This document shows, in pieces, positions 1 through 8,902 of a DNA stretch of 64,000 bases (position 1 is its first letter; every line of letters starts with the position of its first letter). The position numbers and the translations under genes are program-made. A model generated the notes under the pieces. That model ran no database searches. It had not been told where the DNA came from and saw only the letters and a list, made by a program, of their open reading frames with translations. The stretch is from Mycolicibacterium aromaticivorans JS19b1 = JCM 16368 (GTDB lineage: Bacteria > Actinomycetota > Actinomycetes > Mycobacteriales > Mycobacteriaceae), in the NCBI RefSeq assembly GCF_000559085.1, contig NZ_JALN02000001.1:3782001-3846000 (forward strand), written 5' to 3'.

Positions 1-1
1 G

Positions 2-505
2 GATCGTCCGGGCCGCTGGTTCGACACCGCGGATGACGCCGAGCGACTGATGGTCCGTCCCGCCGACGCGTTGGACAACGCGACGCCCTCGGGTGCCTCG
101 CTGATCGCCGAGGCGCTGCTGATCGCCGCGCATCTGGCCGACGCCGACGGCGCGGCGCGCTACGGACAGGCCGCCGAGACAACCTTGTCGGCGCATTCGG
201 CGCTCTTGGCCCGTGCGCCGAGGTCGGCCGGTCACTGGCTGGCCGTCGCCGAGGCGGCCGTGCGCGGTCCACTGCAGGTTGCTGTCGCCAGCGACGCACC
301 CGACTCTGAATTGCTTTCCGCAGCAAGGCGATTGGCGCCCGGCGGCACCATCGTCGTCGGCGGTCCAGTCGACTCATCGCCGCTGCTGGCAGGCCGCGAC
401 CGGATCGGTGGAAACGACGCTGCCTATGTGTGCCGCGGCCGGACGTGTGACTTGCCGGTGACAGGAGCCAGGGAACTCGCCGACGCGCTGGGTGTGTCCG
501 TGTAG
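2..505 (+). CDS. DUF255/thioredoxin-domain protein (YyaL/SPATA20 family), C-terminal part
   Basis: Only the last 167 residues are present; the reading frame is open from base 2 and the start lies upstream of the window. The family has an N-terminal thioredoxin-like domain followed by an alpha/alpha toroid similar to N-acyl-glucosamine 2-epimerase; the visible part belongs to the toroid and the tail. Recognisable family signatures are the DNATPSG motif near the beginning and the AYVCRGRTC motif near the end. The syntenic M. tuberculosis gene is Rv1084. The biochemical role of the family is unsettled. The stop lies 11 bases before the next gene on the same strand. Confidence 0.85.
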   Translation, partial: DRPGRWFDTADDAERLMVRPADALDNATPSGASLIAEALLIAAHLADADGAARYGQAAETTLSAHSALLARAPRSAGHWLAVAEAAVRGPLQVAVASDAPDSELLSAARRLAPGGTIVVGGPVDSSPLLAGRDRIGGNDAAYVCRGRTCDLPVTGARELADALGVSV

Positions 506-516
506 CGTTTGCGGCC

Positions 517-882
517 ATGAGCGATGCCCTCGATCTCGAAGCCCTGGTCAACCGTTACCTGAGCACCGTCGCCGCGGGCAAAGCGGCCGACGTCGCGGCG
601 CTGTACGCGGAGGACGCCACGCTGGAGGATCCGGTCGGCTGCGGCGAAGTCCACATCGGCCGGCAGGCGATCGAGGGCTTTTACAAGAACGTCGAAGGCG
701 CCGAGGTGAAATCGGAGCTGCTGTCGTTCCGCGCCGGTGGTACCGAGGCGGCGTTCATGTTCGCCCTCACGGTCGCGGGCGCCATGCGGATCGAGGTCAT
801 CGAGGTGATGGCGTTCAACAGCGACGGCGAGATCACGTCGATGAAGGCCTACTGGGGCCCGGAGAACGTCACTCAGCTCTAA
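517..882 (+). CDS. NTF2/SnoaL-like protein, steroid delta-isomerase type
   Basis: A 121-residue protein of the usual size for one cone-shaped NTF2-like domain. It begins with the helix LEALVNRYLSTVAAGKAADVAALYAEDATLEDPVG, typical of ketosteroid-isomerase-like and SnoaL-like proteins, where an early Tyr and Asp line the pocket. Members isomerise or hydrolyse small hydrophobic substrates, but many have no known reaction, and no substrate can be named here. It follows the DUF255 gene by 11 bases and may share its transcript. It converges on the hemolysin III-like gene, with 8 bases between the two stops. Confidence 0.8.
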   Translation: MSDALDLEALVNRYLSTVAAGKAADVAALYAEDATLEDPVGCGEVHIGRQAIEGFYKNVEGAEVKSELLSFRAGGTEAAFMFALTVAGAMRIEVIEVMAFNSDGEITSMKAYWGPENVTQL

Positions 883-890
883 CGAGCTAG

Positions 891-1625
891 CTAGAAGACC
901 GCGAACCACATCGCGATGTAGTGGCAAATCGCCGCGACCGCGGTGCAGGCGTGGAAGAACTCGTGGTGCCCGAACATCGTCGGCCACGGGTTGGGCCACT
1001 TCAGCGCGTAGAGCACCCCGCCCACGCTGTACAACAACCCGCCGACGACCAGCAGCACCATCGCGGCGATCCCGGCGCCGTTCATGATCGGGACGATGAA
1101 CCACACCGCCACCCAGCCCAGCAGCAAATAGAGCGGGACGCCTACCCACCGCGGTGCCGACGGCCAGAAGCACTTCAGGAGCACACCGGCCAGCGCGCCG
1201 CTCCACACGATCGTCAGCAGGATCGCGCCGCTCTTCTCGGGCAGCGCCAACATGGCGAACGGCGTGTAGCTGCCTGCGATGAAGATGAAGATCATCGAGT
1301 GGTCGAGCCGCTTCATCCACTTGCGTGCGCTCGGCGACGTCCAGTTCACCCGGTGATAGGTGCCGCTGACGGTGAACATCGCCACGATCGTCAGCGTGTA
1401 GATCAGCGTCGAGATGCCTGCCCTGGTCGATTCCGCCGACCACGACACCGACACCAGGGCAGCACCGGCGATCGCCGCGATGACGGCGGCATAGACGTGA
1501 ATCCAGCCTCGCAGCCGTGGTTTTCCGAAGAACTCGACAGCGGCGTCGACGACGGCCTCGGGGAAGTCCTCCGCGTCGGACGACGTGGATCGGCGGGGAT
1601 CGGTGGTGTCGACGCCTGCGGTCAT
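891..1625 (-). CDS. Hemolysin III / YqfA family membrane protein
   Basis: About 244 residues with seven predicted membrane segments, related to the PAQR/hemolysin III family (M. tuberculosis Rv1085c). Visible family motifs are SGTYHR after the second membrane segment, the [17 protein letters not shown] segment, and a C-terminal [11 protein letters not shown] motif carrying the paired histidines that bind metal in this superfamily. The start ATG at 1625 was preferred over upstream in-frame starts because GGAGGTG lies 2-3 bases in front of it and the extra N-terminus would be low in family similarity. It is divergent from the prenyl synthase gene, with a 52-base shared promoter region. Haemolytic activity should not be assumed; the function in mycobacteria is unknown. 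Confidence 0.9.
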   Translation of the reverse strand: MTAGVDTTDPRRSTSSDAEDFPEAVVDAAVEFFGKPRLRGWIHVYAAVIAAIAGAALVSVSWSAESTRAGISTLIYTLTIVAMFTVSGTYHRVNWTSPSARKWMKRLDHSMIFIFIAGSYTPFAMLALPEKSGAILLTIVWSGALAGVLLKCFWPSAPRWVGVPLYLLLGWVAVWFIVPIMNGAGIAAMVLLVVGGLLYSVGGVLYALKWPNPWPTMFGHHEFFHACTAVAAICHYIAMWFAVF

Positions 1626-1663
1626 CTCACCTCCATTGCGCCAGGGGCTACTGCCGCTCACAG

Positions 1664-1669
1664 TAGTCT
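1664..1669 (+). promoter_or_regulatory. -10 box for the Z-prenyl synthase gene
   Basis: TAGTCT fits the mycobacterial TANNNT -10 and ends 8 bases before the GTG at 1678, the spacing expected for a leaderless transcript. Confidence 0.5.
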
Positions 1670-1677
1670 GGATTGTC

Positions 1678-2475
1678 GTGGAGATCATTCCCCCGCGCCT
1701 CAAGGACCCGGCCTACCGGCTCTATGAGATGCGGCTGCGCCAGGAGCTGGCGCGCTCCAAGTCCCAGCTACCCCGCCATATCGCCGTGCTGTGCGACGGC
1801 AACCGACGCTGGGCCCGTGATGCTGGTCACGACGATGTCGCCTACGGCTATCGGATGGGCGCGGCCAAGATCGCCGAAATGCTGCGCTGGTGCGCGGAAT
1901 CCGGCATCGAGATGGCCACGGTCTACCTGTTGTCCACCGAGAATTTGCAGCGCGATCCGCAGGAATTGTCGGAGCTGATCGAGATCATCACCGACGTCGT
2001 GGAGCAGATCTGTGCACCGGCCAACCGCTGGAGTGTGCGGACCGTCGGCGATCTGGAACTGCTCGGCGAGGAGCCGGCGCGACGGCTGCGCGACGCCGTG
2101 GACAGCACCGCGCCGCTGGCGTCGACGGCGGCATTCCACGTCAACGTCGCGGTCGGGTACGGCGGTCGGCAGGAGATCGTCGACGCTGTGCGTGCGCTGC
2201 TGAGCAAGCAGCTGGCCAACGGCGCGAGCCCGGAACAGCTGATCGAGTCCGTCACAATCGACGGCATCTCGGAGAACCTGTACACCTCGGGGCAGCCCGA
2301 CCCCGATCTGGTGATCAGGACGTCGGGGGAACAGCGGCTGTCCGGTTTCCTGCTGTGGCAGAGCGCCTATTCGGAGATGTGGTTCACCGAAGCGCACTGG
2401 CCGGCGTTCCGTCGGGTGGACTTCCTGCGCGCATTGCGCGCCTACAGCCGCAGACATCGTCGATTCGGTATGTGA
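1678..2475 (+). CDS. Short-chain Z-isoprenyl diphosphate synthase (Z-farnesyl diphosphate synthase, Rv1086-like)
   Basis: 265 residues of the cis-prenyltransferase (UppS) family. It matches the M. tuberculosis Rv1086 enzyme, which condenses geranyl diphosphate with one isopentenyl diphosphate to give (2Z,6E)-farnesyl diphosphate, the precursor that is extended to decaprenyl phosphate for cell-wall assembly. Family landmarks are the catalytic CDGNRRWAR motif (Asp40), and the C-terminal [18 protein letters not shown] region that binds the second diphosphate. GTG at 1678 is chosen because it reproduces the [10 protein letters not shown]-terminus of the family and follows a TAGTCT -10. Its last codon overlaps the ATG of the following membrane protein gene, implying translational coupling. 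Confidence 0.93.
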   Translation: MEIIPPRLKDPAYRLYEMRLRQELARSKSQLPRHIAVLCDGNRRWARDAGHDDVAYGYRMGAAKIAEMLRWCAESGIEMATVYLLSTENLQRDPQELSELIEIITDVVEQICAPANRWSVRTVGDLELLGEEPARRLRDAVDSTAPLASTAAFHVNVAVGYGGRQEIVDAVRALLSKQLANGASPEQLIESVTIDGISENLYTSGQPDPDLVIRTSGEQRLSGFLLWQSAYSEMWFTEAHWPAFRRVDFLRALRAYSRRHRRFGM

Positions 2476-3845
2476 TGGCCGCGCTGTCAGCAGTGGTGTT
2501 CACGCTGAGCTGGTGGCTCGGCCTGTATCTGCTGGCACGTGATCCCCGTAAGCCGGTGCTCGCGCTGGCCGCTGTGGGGCTGTGCGGATTCGCCGCCGTG
2601 GTGGCACTGGATGCGGTGCGGGTGGTCAGCGTCGCGCACGCCCAACTGCTCGGTCAGATCGAGATCTACCTTGTCGGGGTGCCCGGGGTGGCCTGGTTCG
2701 CCGTCGTCCTGGAGCTGGCCCGGCCGACCGACATGTGGCGCGGCCGCGCCACCGAGTTGAGCCTGGTCGGCGTGGTCGCCGCTCTCACAGTGGTGGGCGC
2801 GGTGCTGGCGGGCTCAGTCGAGGGTCCGCTGCGCACCGGCCACTGGGTGATGTTCGCGGTGATCTCGGCCTCGACGCTGGGCGCCACGGTGGCCGCCGTA
2901 CGCCGGGCCGCGCAGCCCGGCCGGGTCGCCGGTGTGGTGGTGATCGCCACGCTGTTCTTCGCCCTCGGCAACGCGATCCTGGTGATCCCGTTGGGCTTGG
3001 TGCCGAGCTGGCTGGCGTTGGCGTCCACCGGTTTTGACGTGTTGCTGCTGGGGTTGGCGGTCGCGTTGTGGGATGCGTTCGACGAAGGGCAGGCCCTGCG
3101 GGCCGACATGCTGCGGTCGTTCATCGCCTCGGCGGTGGTGGCGGTGCTGTTCGGTGGGCAGGCGCTGATCGGGATGGCGGTCACCGGCGCCGACGGGCCT
3201 GGCCGTACCGCGCTGACCGCGCTGCTGTTCACCAGCCTCGCGGTCGCCATCGCCATCAACGTGCTGGCCGACCCGCTGGCCGGGCTGCTGGACCGGTTGG
3301 CCTTCTCGCGGTCGCCGCGCCTACGCGCCGACCGCGCCGCCCTGCGCGGGGCGGAAGCCGCGCTGCCGCTGGTCGCCGAGAACCCGTTGGACGCCCTCGA
3401 TGACGAGGCCTTCGCGCGGCTGACCCGTCGCGCCCTGGGCCACTACGGCGATCTGTCCAAACTCGTCGCCAGCCCGCTGACGCAGCTGCCCGTCATCGAC
3501 CAGCGACTGGCTGCCCGCGGAGCGGCCGACCAGCCGGTGGAGCGTGCCAACGAACTCAAGGCGCTGTTGGCCGATCACATCGCCCGGCTCAAGCCCCGCG
3601 GCGGCGGCGAGTTCGGCACGACAGAGCACTGGCGCTACTACAACTCGCTGTACTTCCCGTACGTCGTCGGGGTGCGCGCATACGCCCAGAACGCCACCGC
3701 CGCCGGCCTGGACCCGGTGGCCCGGCAGGCGTGGCAGTGGTTCGTCACCGAGGTGCCGCAGCGTTCGCTGCACAACTGGCAGAACGCCGCGGCGCGGTTG
3801 ATCGCCACAGACCTGCGCGCCCGGATGGCCGTCTCGCAGCCCTGA
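2475..3845 (+). CDS. Multi-spanning membrane protein with C-terminal soluble domain, unknown function
   Basis: 456 residues. The first 260 or so hold roughly eight hydrophobic segments beginning at the very N-terminus ([20 protein letters not shown]); the remaining 190 residues are polar and contain a distinctive block EHWRYYNSLYFPYVVGVRAY and a Trp-rich end (WQWFVTEVPQRSLHNWQNAA). I do not recognise a named domain. The ATG at 2475 shares one base with the stop of the prenyl synthase gene, so the two are almost certainly co-translated. That coupling makes a role connected to prenyl lipid use at the membrane possible, but this is inference only. Confidence 0.8.
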   Translation: MAALSAVVFTLSWWLGLYLLARDPRKPVLALAAVGLCGFAAVVALDAVRVVSVAHAQLLGQIEIYLVGVPGVAWFAVVLELARPTDMWRGRATELSLVGVVAALTVVGAVLAGSVEGPLRTGHWVMFAVISASTLGATVAAVRRAAQPGRVAGVVVIATLFFALGNAILVIPLGLVPSWLALASTGFDVLLLGLAVALWDAFDEGQALRADMLRSFIASAVVAVLFGGQALIGMAVTGADGPGRTALTALLFTSLAVAIAINVLADPLAGLLDRLAFSRSPRLRADRAALRGAEAALPLVAENPLDALDDEAFARLTRRALGHYGDLSKLVASPLTQLPVIDQRLAARGAADQPVERANELKALLADHIARLKPRGGGEFGTTEHWRYYNSLYFPYVVGVRAYAQNATAAGLDPVARQAWQWFVTEVPQRSLHNWQNAAARLIATDLRARMAVSQP

Positions 3846-3853
3846 GCTGCAGC

Positions 3854-3890
3854 TGGCAGTAGATGGCAGCGTCCGGCGTCGACCTGGCAG
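3854..3890. repeat. Three phased TGGCAG direct repeats
   Basis: TGGCAG occurs at 3854-3859, 3864-3869 and 3885-3890, spaced 10 and 21 bases apart, i.e. on one face of the helix, in the 69-base gap before the tandem membrane protein genes. The phasing suggests a regulator site; no regulator can be named. Confidence 0.35.
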
Positions 3891-3914
3891 TGCCTTCTGA
3901 GCAGCGTTGCAGGC

Positions 3915-4337
3915 ATGACCGCCATAACCACCCGGAACCATCCGTTCTCTGATTCGACAGATTCACTACTACGTTTTGCGATGCGCGTCGACGCCACCCT
4001 CACCGGCGTGCTCGGCCTGGCCTTCGCGGCGATGGCTGACCCGTTGGGTCGGCTGACGGGACTGACCTCGGCGCAGGGCTACATCGCCGGCGCCGCGTTC
4101 GTCCTCTGCGGGCTCGTTGTCCACGCGCTGGCTGCCGCACCCGACCTTCGTCGTGTGGGCGCCGGACTGGTCGCGTTCAACGTCGCGAGCACCGTCGGCT
4201 TCATCGCTCTAGCCGAGACCGCGGTGCTGCCGCTGACCATGTTCGGATCGATCACCGCGCTGACCGGCGGGCTCTACACCGCCACTTTCGCAGTACTGCA
4301 ATATCTCGGGGTTCGTCGTCTGGAGGCACACGCATGA
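3915..4337 (+). CDS. Small four-helix membrane protein, first of a tandem paralogous pair
   Basis: 140 residues with about four hydrophobic segments after a 20-residue polar N-terminus. It aligns by eye with the next gene: both carry DSLLRxAMRVDAxLxG, then TG plus a GAxF motif, and end in LQYLGVRR. The overlap ATGA at 4334-4337 joins them in one translational unit. I do not recognise a characterised family; mycobacterial homologues are usually called integral membrane proteins. The pair arrangement suggests two subunits of one complex. Upstream lie helically phased TGGCAG repeats. Confidence 0.75.
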   Translation: MTAITTRNHPFSDSTDSLLRFAMRVDATLTGVLGLAFAAMADPLGRLTGLTSAQGYIAGAAFVLCGLVVHALAAAPDLRRVGAGLVAFNVASTVGFIALAETAVLPLTMFGSITALTGGLYTATFAVLQYLGVRRLEAHA

Positions 4338-4726
4338 CCACCACTCTGTCCACCACATCGTCGGATTCGCTGTTGCGCACGGCCATGCGGGTCGACGCCG
4401 TCCTGTCCGGGCTGTGCGGCATCGCGCTGATGGCCGCCGCCGGACCGATCTCCGGCTTCACCGGCTTCTCGAAGGCCGCCGAGTTCACCACCGGGGCGGT
4501 GTTTCTCGGCTACGCCGTGGTGGTGTTTCTCGCCGCGCGACTGCGGCATGTGCGCACCGCAGGCATCGCCACCGCGATCGCGAATCTGGTTTTCACCGTC
4601 GCCGCCGTTGTCGTGGTGATGGCGCTCGATCTGACAACGGCGGGCGTGGTCGCGTCGCTGGCAAGCGGCGTGTACACCCTGGTGTTCGCCGACCTGCAGT
4701 ACCTCGGGGTGCGCCGCATCAAATAG
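4334..4726 (+). CDS. Small four-helix membrane protein, second of a tandem paralogous pair
   Basis: 130 residues, four hydrophobic segments, paralogous to the preceding gene along its whole length (DSLLRTAMRVDAVLSG near the start, DLQYLGVRRIK at the end). Start ATG at 4334 overlaps the upstream stop by four bases. Compared with its partner the C-terminus is shorter and basic. Probably arose by tandem duplication; the sequences have diverged to the point that heteromer formation rather than simple dosage is plausible. No function can be assigned. Confidence 0.75.
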   Translation: MTTTLSTTSSDSLLRTAMRVDAVLSGLCGIALMAAAGPISGFTGFSKAAEFTTGAVFLGYAVVVFLAARLRHVRTAGIATAIANLVFTVAAVVVVMALDLTTAGVVASLASGVYTLVFADLQYLGVRRIK

Positions 4727-4736
4727 GGTTGCGCCC

Positions 4737-5159
4737 ATGCATGTCGTAGCGTTCGCCGCCGCGCGCAAGGCGGTCCTGGAAGAAGCCGGCGGGGTCACCG
4801 CGGAAGGCTTCCCGATGACGAGCTGCTACGTGGAGAGCCTGCCTTCGCAGATCACGGTGCCGCTGGTGCTGGCCGTGCACGCCCAGGGCGGCAGCGACTA
4901 TGAGCCCCGCCGCTTCATCGTCGCGAAATCGCCCGAGGGCGAGCGGGTCGGGTTGTTGGAGTTCGCCTGGCAGTGGCCGGACAACCCCGGCCTGCCGGTG
5001 AAATTCCGGGTCTTCGCTCACCACCTGCCGATCACCGTGTACTCCGCGGGGGTCTACAGCGTCGGGCTCTACTCCGACCCCGACGGCGCCCAGGCGGAGT
5101 TCGAATTCCCGCTGCCGGTGTTGCGGCTCAACCCGCTCACCGGGGTCCTACAGAACTAG
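4737..5159 (+). CDS. Conserved hypothetical protein, probably soluble
   Basis: 140 residues with no signal peptide or membrane segment. The composition and the alternating pattern around residues 30-125 ([59 protein letters not shown]) suggest a compact beta-sandwich. I do not recognise a domain. It lies 10 bases behind the tandem membrane pair and may be in the same transcript. Its TAG stop shares CTAG with the convergent coaA stop, which supports it as a true gene. Confidence 0.6.
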   Translation: MHVVAFAAARKAVLEEAGGVTAEGFPMTSCYVESLPSQITVPLVLAVHAQGGSDYEPRRFIVAKSPEGERVGLLEFAWQWPDNPGLPVKFRVFAHHLPITVYSAGVYSVGLYSDPDGAQAEFEFPLPVLRLNPLTGVLQN

Positions 5160-6094
5160 AGCTTGCGCAGGCGCAACCGGTTGATCGCATGATCGGCGTC
5201 CTTGCGCAGCACCAGCGTTGCGCGTGGGCGGGTCGGCAGGATGTTCTCGATCAGGTTGGGTCGGTTGATCGAACTCCAGATTTCGCGGGCCGCGGCGACG
5301 GCCTGGGCGTCGGTCAGCCCCGCGTAGTGGTGGAAGTGCGAGGCCGGGTTCGCGAACGCGCCCGCCCGCATCGCCAAGAACCGGTCGACGTACCACTTCT
5401 CAATGTCCTCGATACGGGCGTCGACGTACACCGAGAAGTCGAACAGATCAGACACCATCAGGGTCGGACCCGTCTGCAGGACGTTGAGTCCTTCGAGGAT
5501 CAGAATGTCCGGGTGGGTGACGACGTGCTTCTCGCCCGGGACGATGTCGTAGATCAGGTGTGAGTACACCGGGGCGCACACCTGATCGGCGCCGGACTTC
5601 ACCGTCGTCACGAACCGCATCAATGCGCGACGGTTATAACTCTCCGGAAATCCCTTGCGATGCATCAGGTTTCGCCGGTTCAGCTCGGCGTTCGGATACA
5701 GGAAGCCGTCGGTGGTGACCAGGTCGACTCGGGGGTGGTGCTCCCAGCGGGCCAGCAGCGCCTGCAGCACGCGGGCGGTGGTCGACTTGCCGACGGCCAC
5801 GCTGCCCGCCACACCGATGATGAACGGCACCGGCCGGTCCGGGTTCTGCTGCGGCTCACCGAGGAACTCGGAGGTGGCGGCGAACAGTCGCTGACGAGCG
5901 GCCACCTGCAGGTGGATGAGACGGGCCAGCGGAAGGTAGACCTCTTCGACCTCGAGAAGGTCGATCTGCTCGCCCAGGCCGCGCAGCCCAACCAGTTCGT
6001 CCTCCGTGAGCTTCAACGGGGTCGACATGCGCAGGGAACGCCATTGACTCCGGTCGAACTCGACGTAAGGGCTGGGTTCGCTCAGCCGCGCCAT
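5156..6094 (-). CDS. coaA: Pantothenate kinase, type I (CoaA)
   Basis: 312 residues, the normal size for the bacterial type I enzyme. It phosphorylates pantothenate with ATP in the first committed step of coenzyme A synthesis in the cytosol. The P-loop [15 protein letters not shown] lies near residues 93-107, followed by the [10 protein letters not shown] motif that places the catalytic Asp, and the RKGFPESY motif near residue 145. N-terminal [18 protein letters not shown] matches mycobacterial CoaA (Rv1092c), the essential kinase in M. tuberculosis. It is divergent from the DUF885 gene with only 30 bases between starts, so promoters must overlap. Confidence 0.97.
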   Translation of the reverse strand: MARLSEPSPYVEFDRSQWRSLRMSTPLKLTEDELVGLRGLGEQIDLLEVEEVYLPLARLIHLQVAARQRLFAATSEFLGEPQQNPDRPVPFIIGVAGSVAVGKSTTARVLQALLARWEHHPRVDLVTTDGFLYPNAELNRRNLMHRKGFPESYNRRALMRFVTTVKSGADQVCAPVYSHLIYDIVPGEKHVVTHPDILILEGLNVLQTGPTLMVSDLFDFSVYVDARIEDIEKWYVDRFLAMRAGAFANPASHFHHYAGLTDAQAVAAAREIWSSINRPNLIENILPTRPRATLVLRKDADHAINRLRLRKL

Positions 6095-6111
6095 GGTGCC
6101 AGTCTTGCAGT

Positions 6112-6117
6112 TAGCTT
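6112..6117 (+). promoter_or_regulatory. -10 box for the DUF885 gene
   Basis: TAGCTT (TANNNT) ends 7 bases before the ATG at 6125 and lies in the 30-base gap shared with divergent coaA; likely leaderless. Confidence 0.4.
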
Positions 6118-6124
6118 GGTTGAC

Positions 6125-7342
6125 ATGCAGCCCGGCACCCTTATCCGCGATTACTTAACCCTCGGTTTGCGGTTCGACCGTATCGAGGAAGGCTACGTCG
6201 ACTCGTTCACCGGCGATCCCGAGTTGCGCCGCGCCGTGGCCGGCGAGCCTGCTCCCGAGCCGGCCGAACTGGCCCGGCAGGCCGATCGGTTGCTGACCGA
6301 ACTGCCCGGCGTCGCCCGGGTGGATGGCTTCACCGACCAGCGCGCCGACTTCATCGGTGCGCACCTGCGGGCCCTGCAGTTCTCTGCGCGCAAGTTCGCA
6401 GGCGAGGAGGTGGGCTTCGTCGATGAGGTTCGCAACTACTTCGATGTCGAGATCAGTCGCGGCGACCCCGAGCGCTACCGCGCCGCCCACGCCCGCATCG
6501 ACGAGGTGCTCGGCGGCAGCGGTCCGCTGGCCGACCGGATGGAAGCGCACCGCCGCTCCGACGAGATCCCGCCCGAACGGCTCGAGGAGTGCATTCACGC
6601 ATTCTCCGGCGCGCTGCGCGACACGGTGCGGGCCACGTATCCGCTGCCCGATGCCGAGACCATCGTCTACGAGGTGGTCACCGACAAGCCGTGGTCGGGC
6701 TTCAACTATTACAACGGCAACTACACCTCGACCGTCGCGGTGAATGCCGACCTCAAGCAGCAGATGGCCAACCTGCCGCGGCTGGTCGCCCACGAGTCCT
6801 ATCCCGGCCATCACACCGAGCACTGCCGCAAGGAGGCCGGCCTCGTCGCCGGCCAGGACCAGCAGGAGCAGACCATCTTCCTGGTCAACACCCCGCAGTG
6901 CCTGATGGCCGAGGGGCTGGCCGATCTCGCGCTGCACGCCGCCGTTGGTCCGGGATGGGGACGCTGGGCTTCAGAGATCTATGCCGATCTGGGGCTTCGA
7001 TTCGACGGCGAGCGTGCCGAGGCGCTGTCGGAAGCGACGGCGGCGCTGGCTGACGTCCGCCAGGACGCGGCGCTGATGCTGCACGACGAGCGTCGCGACG
7101 TCGACGAGGTGCTCGCGTTCCTGCAGCGCTGGCTGCTGGTGGACGACACCCGGGCACGGCAGATGCTGCGGTTCCTGTCCTCGCCGCTGTGGCGGGCGTA
7201 CACGAGCACCTACGTCGAGGGATACCGCCTGCTGCGGGGCTGGCTCGACCACCGGCCGGCCGGGGTGAGCCTGACCGAACGGTTCGGCAGGCTGCTCGAC
7301 GAGCCGCTGATCCCGTCTGCGTTGCGGGTGGACGCGGCCTGA
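6125..7342 (+). CDS. DUF885 family protein, putative zinc carboxypeptidase-like hydrolase
   Basis: 405 residues. The family is distantly related to M32-type metallopeptidases; the diagnostic motif is [11 protein letters not shown] starting near residue 223, an HExxH-like site with a conserved downstream EGLADL motif. No signal peptide is seen, so it is expected in the cytosol. Substrates of DUF885 proteins are mostly unknown. The ATG at 6125 was chosen because the family N-terminus begins with the [19 protein letters not shown] segment and a -10 box fits a leaderless start; a much longer open frame upstream overlaps coaA and is spurious. Confidence 0.85.
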   Translation: MQPGTLIRDYLTLGLRFDRIEEGYVDSFTGDPELRRAVAGEPAPEPAELARQADRLLTELPGVARVDGFTDQRADFIGAHLRALQFSARKFAGEEVGFVDEVRNYFDVEISRGDPERYRAAHARIDEVLGGSGPLADRMEAHRRSDEIPPERLEECIHAFSGALRDTVRATYPLPDAETIVYEVVTDKPWSGFNYYNGNYTSTVAVNADLKQQMANLPRLVAHESYPGHHTEHCRKEAGLVAGQDQQEQTIFLVNTPQCLMAEGLADLALHAAVGPGWGRWASEIYADLGLRFDGERAEALSEATAALADVRQDAALMLHDERRDVDEVLAFLQRWLLVDDTRARQMLRFLSSPLWRAYTSTYVEGYRLLRGWLDHRPAGVSLTERFGRLLDEPLIPSALRVDAA

Positions 7343-7353
7343 ACAGGGCCGGA

Positions 7354-7359
7354 TAGGCT
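7354..7359 (+). promoter_or_regulatory. -10 box for glyA
   Basis: TAGGCT (TANNNT) ends 6 bases before the glyA ATG at 7366; leaderless spacing. Confidence 0.5.
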
Positions 7360-7365
7360 TGAGTC

Positions 7366-8832
7366 ATGACCGCAGACTCGACGATTTCGACGCACGTCCC
7401 CGCCCCGGGCGCCGACTACGCCGCCACCGCCAGTGAGGCCTACCGGGCGGCTCTGGCGGTCATCGAGTCCGTCGAGCCGCGGATTGCCGATGCGACCCGC
7501 AAAGAGCTTGCCGATCAACGGGATTCGCTCAAACTGATCGCCAGCGAGAACTACGCCTCACCCGCGGTGCTGCTGACCATGGGCACCTGGTTCTCGGACA
7601 AGTACGCCGAGGGCACCGTCGGGCACCGGTTCTACGCCGCCTGCCAGAACGTCGACACCGTCGAGTCGCTGGCCGCCGAGCATGCGCGCGAACTCTTCGG
7701 CGCCCCCTATGCCTACGTTCAGCCGCACTCGGGCATCGACGCCAACCTGGTCGCGTTCTGGGCCATCCTGGCCACCCGGATCGAGGCGCCCGCGCTGACT
7801 GATTCGGGGGTCAAGCACATCAACGACCTCTCCGAGGCCGAGTGGGAGCGGCTGCGCGCGCGGCTGGGCAGCCAGCGGCTGCTGGGCATGTCGCTCGACG
7901 CGGGCGGTCACCTCACCCACGGCTTCCGGCCCAACATCTCCGGCAAGATGTTCCACCAGCGCAGCTACGGCACCGATCACGAGACCGGCCTGATCGACTA
8001 CGACGCCGTCCGTGCCGCCGCCAAGGAGTTCAAGCCGCTGATCCTGGTCGCGGGCTATTCGGCATACCCGCGCCGGGTCAACTTCGCCACGATGCGCGAG
8101 ATCGCCGACGAGGTCGGCGCCACCCTGATGGTCGACATGGCGCACTTCGCCGGGCTGGTCGCAGGCAAGGTCTTCACCGGTGACGAGGACCCGGTGCCGC
8201 ACGCACACGTCACCACAACGACCACGCACAAGTCGCTGCGCGGCCCGCGCGGCGGGCTGGTCTTGGCCACCGAGGAGTTCGCGCCCGCCGTCGACAAGGG
8301 TTGCCCGATGGTGCTGGGTGGACCGCTGTCGCACGTCATGGCGGCCAAGGCGGTGGCGCTTGCCGAGGCGCGCCAGCCGTCGTTCCAGGCCTATGCCCAG
8401 CGGATCGCCGACAACGCCAAAGCCTTCGCCGAGGGTCTGCTCAAGCGCGGCGCCACCCTGGTCACCGGTGGCACCGACAATCATCTGGTATTGCTCGACG
8501 TCCAGTCCTACGGGCTGACCGGCCGCCAGGCCGAGTCCGCGCTGCTGGATTCCGGTGTGGTCACCAACCGCAACGCGATCCCGTCGGACCCGAACGGCGC
8601 CTGGTACACCAGCGGCATCCGGTTCGGTACGCCGGCGCTGACCACCCGCGGGTTCGGTCCCCAGGAGTTCGACCGGGTCGCCGAGCTGGTGGTCGAGGTG
8701 TTGTCCAACACAACAGCCGAGGGCACCTCGAAAGCCAAGTACAAGCTGGCCGACGGGACCGCCGATCGGGTGCATGCTGCCGCCGCCGAAATGCTGGCGG
8801 CCAATCCGCTGTACCCGGGTCTGACTCTCTAG
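7366..8832 (+). CDS. glyA: Serine hydroxymethyltransferase, long form
   Basis: PLP enzyme that interconverts serine and glycine and loads one carbon on tetrahydrofolate. At 488 residues it is about 60 longer than the usual bacterial enzyme (about 425), because of an N-terminal extension and an insert around residues 125-170 (from the [10 protein letters not shown] segment to the [10 protein letters not shown] segment). The PLP lysine is Lys289 in the [14 protein letters not shown] motif; [21 protein letters not shown] and GTPALTTRG are also present. It occupies the position of M. tuberculosis glyA1 (Rv1093) but differs from that shorter sequence as I recall it, so non-orthologous replacement is possible. 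Expressed from a likely leaderless promoter. Confidence 0.93.
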   Translation: MTADSTISTHVPAPGADYAATASEAYRAALAVIESVEPRIADATRKELADQRDSLKLIASENYASPAVLLTMGTWFSDKYAEGTVGHRFYAACQNVDTVESLAAEHARELFGAPYAYVQPHSGIDANLVAFWAILATRIEAPALTDSGVKHINDLSEAEWERLRARLGSQRLLGMSLDAGGHLTHGFRPNISGKMFHQRSYGTDHETGLIDYDAVRAAAKEFKPLILVAGYSAYPRRVNFATMREIADEVGATLMVDMAHFAGLVAGKVFTGDEDPVPHAHVTTTTTHKSLRGPRGGLVLATEEFAPAVDKGCPMVLGGPLSHVMAAKAVALAEARQPSFQAYAQRIADNAKAFAEGLLKRGATLVTGGTDNHLVLLDVQSYGLTGRQAESALLDSGVVTNRNAIPSDPNGAWYTSGIRFGTPALTTRGFGPQEFDRVAELVVEVLSNTTAEGTSKAKYKLADGTADRVHAAAAEMLAANPLYPGLTL

Positions 8833-8890
8833 GGACCGTTGGACGGCGAAACGCCGGTGGCCGGGTTTTCAAACACCCGTGTCTTTGAGT

Positions 8891-8896
8891 TACAGT
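8891..8896 (+). promoter_or_regulatory. -10 box for desA2
   Basis: TACAGT (TANNNT) ends 6 bases before the ATG at 8903; leaderless spacing, supporting the short start. Confidence 0.45.
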
Positions 8897-8902
8897 TACT
8901 TC

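Noticed and set aside
424..1443. Long minus-strand open frame over the NTF2 and hemolysin III genes
   Set aside because: It is a high-GC shadow with Arg/His-rich composition and no domain; the real genes in other frames have clear family motifs.
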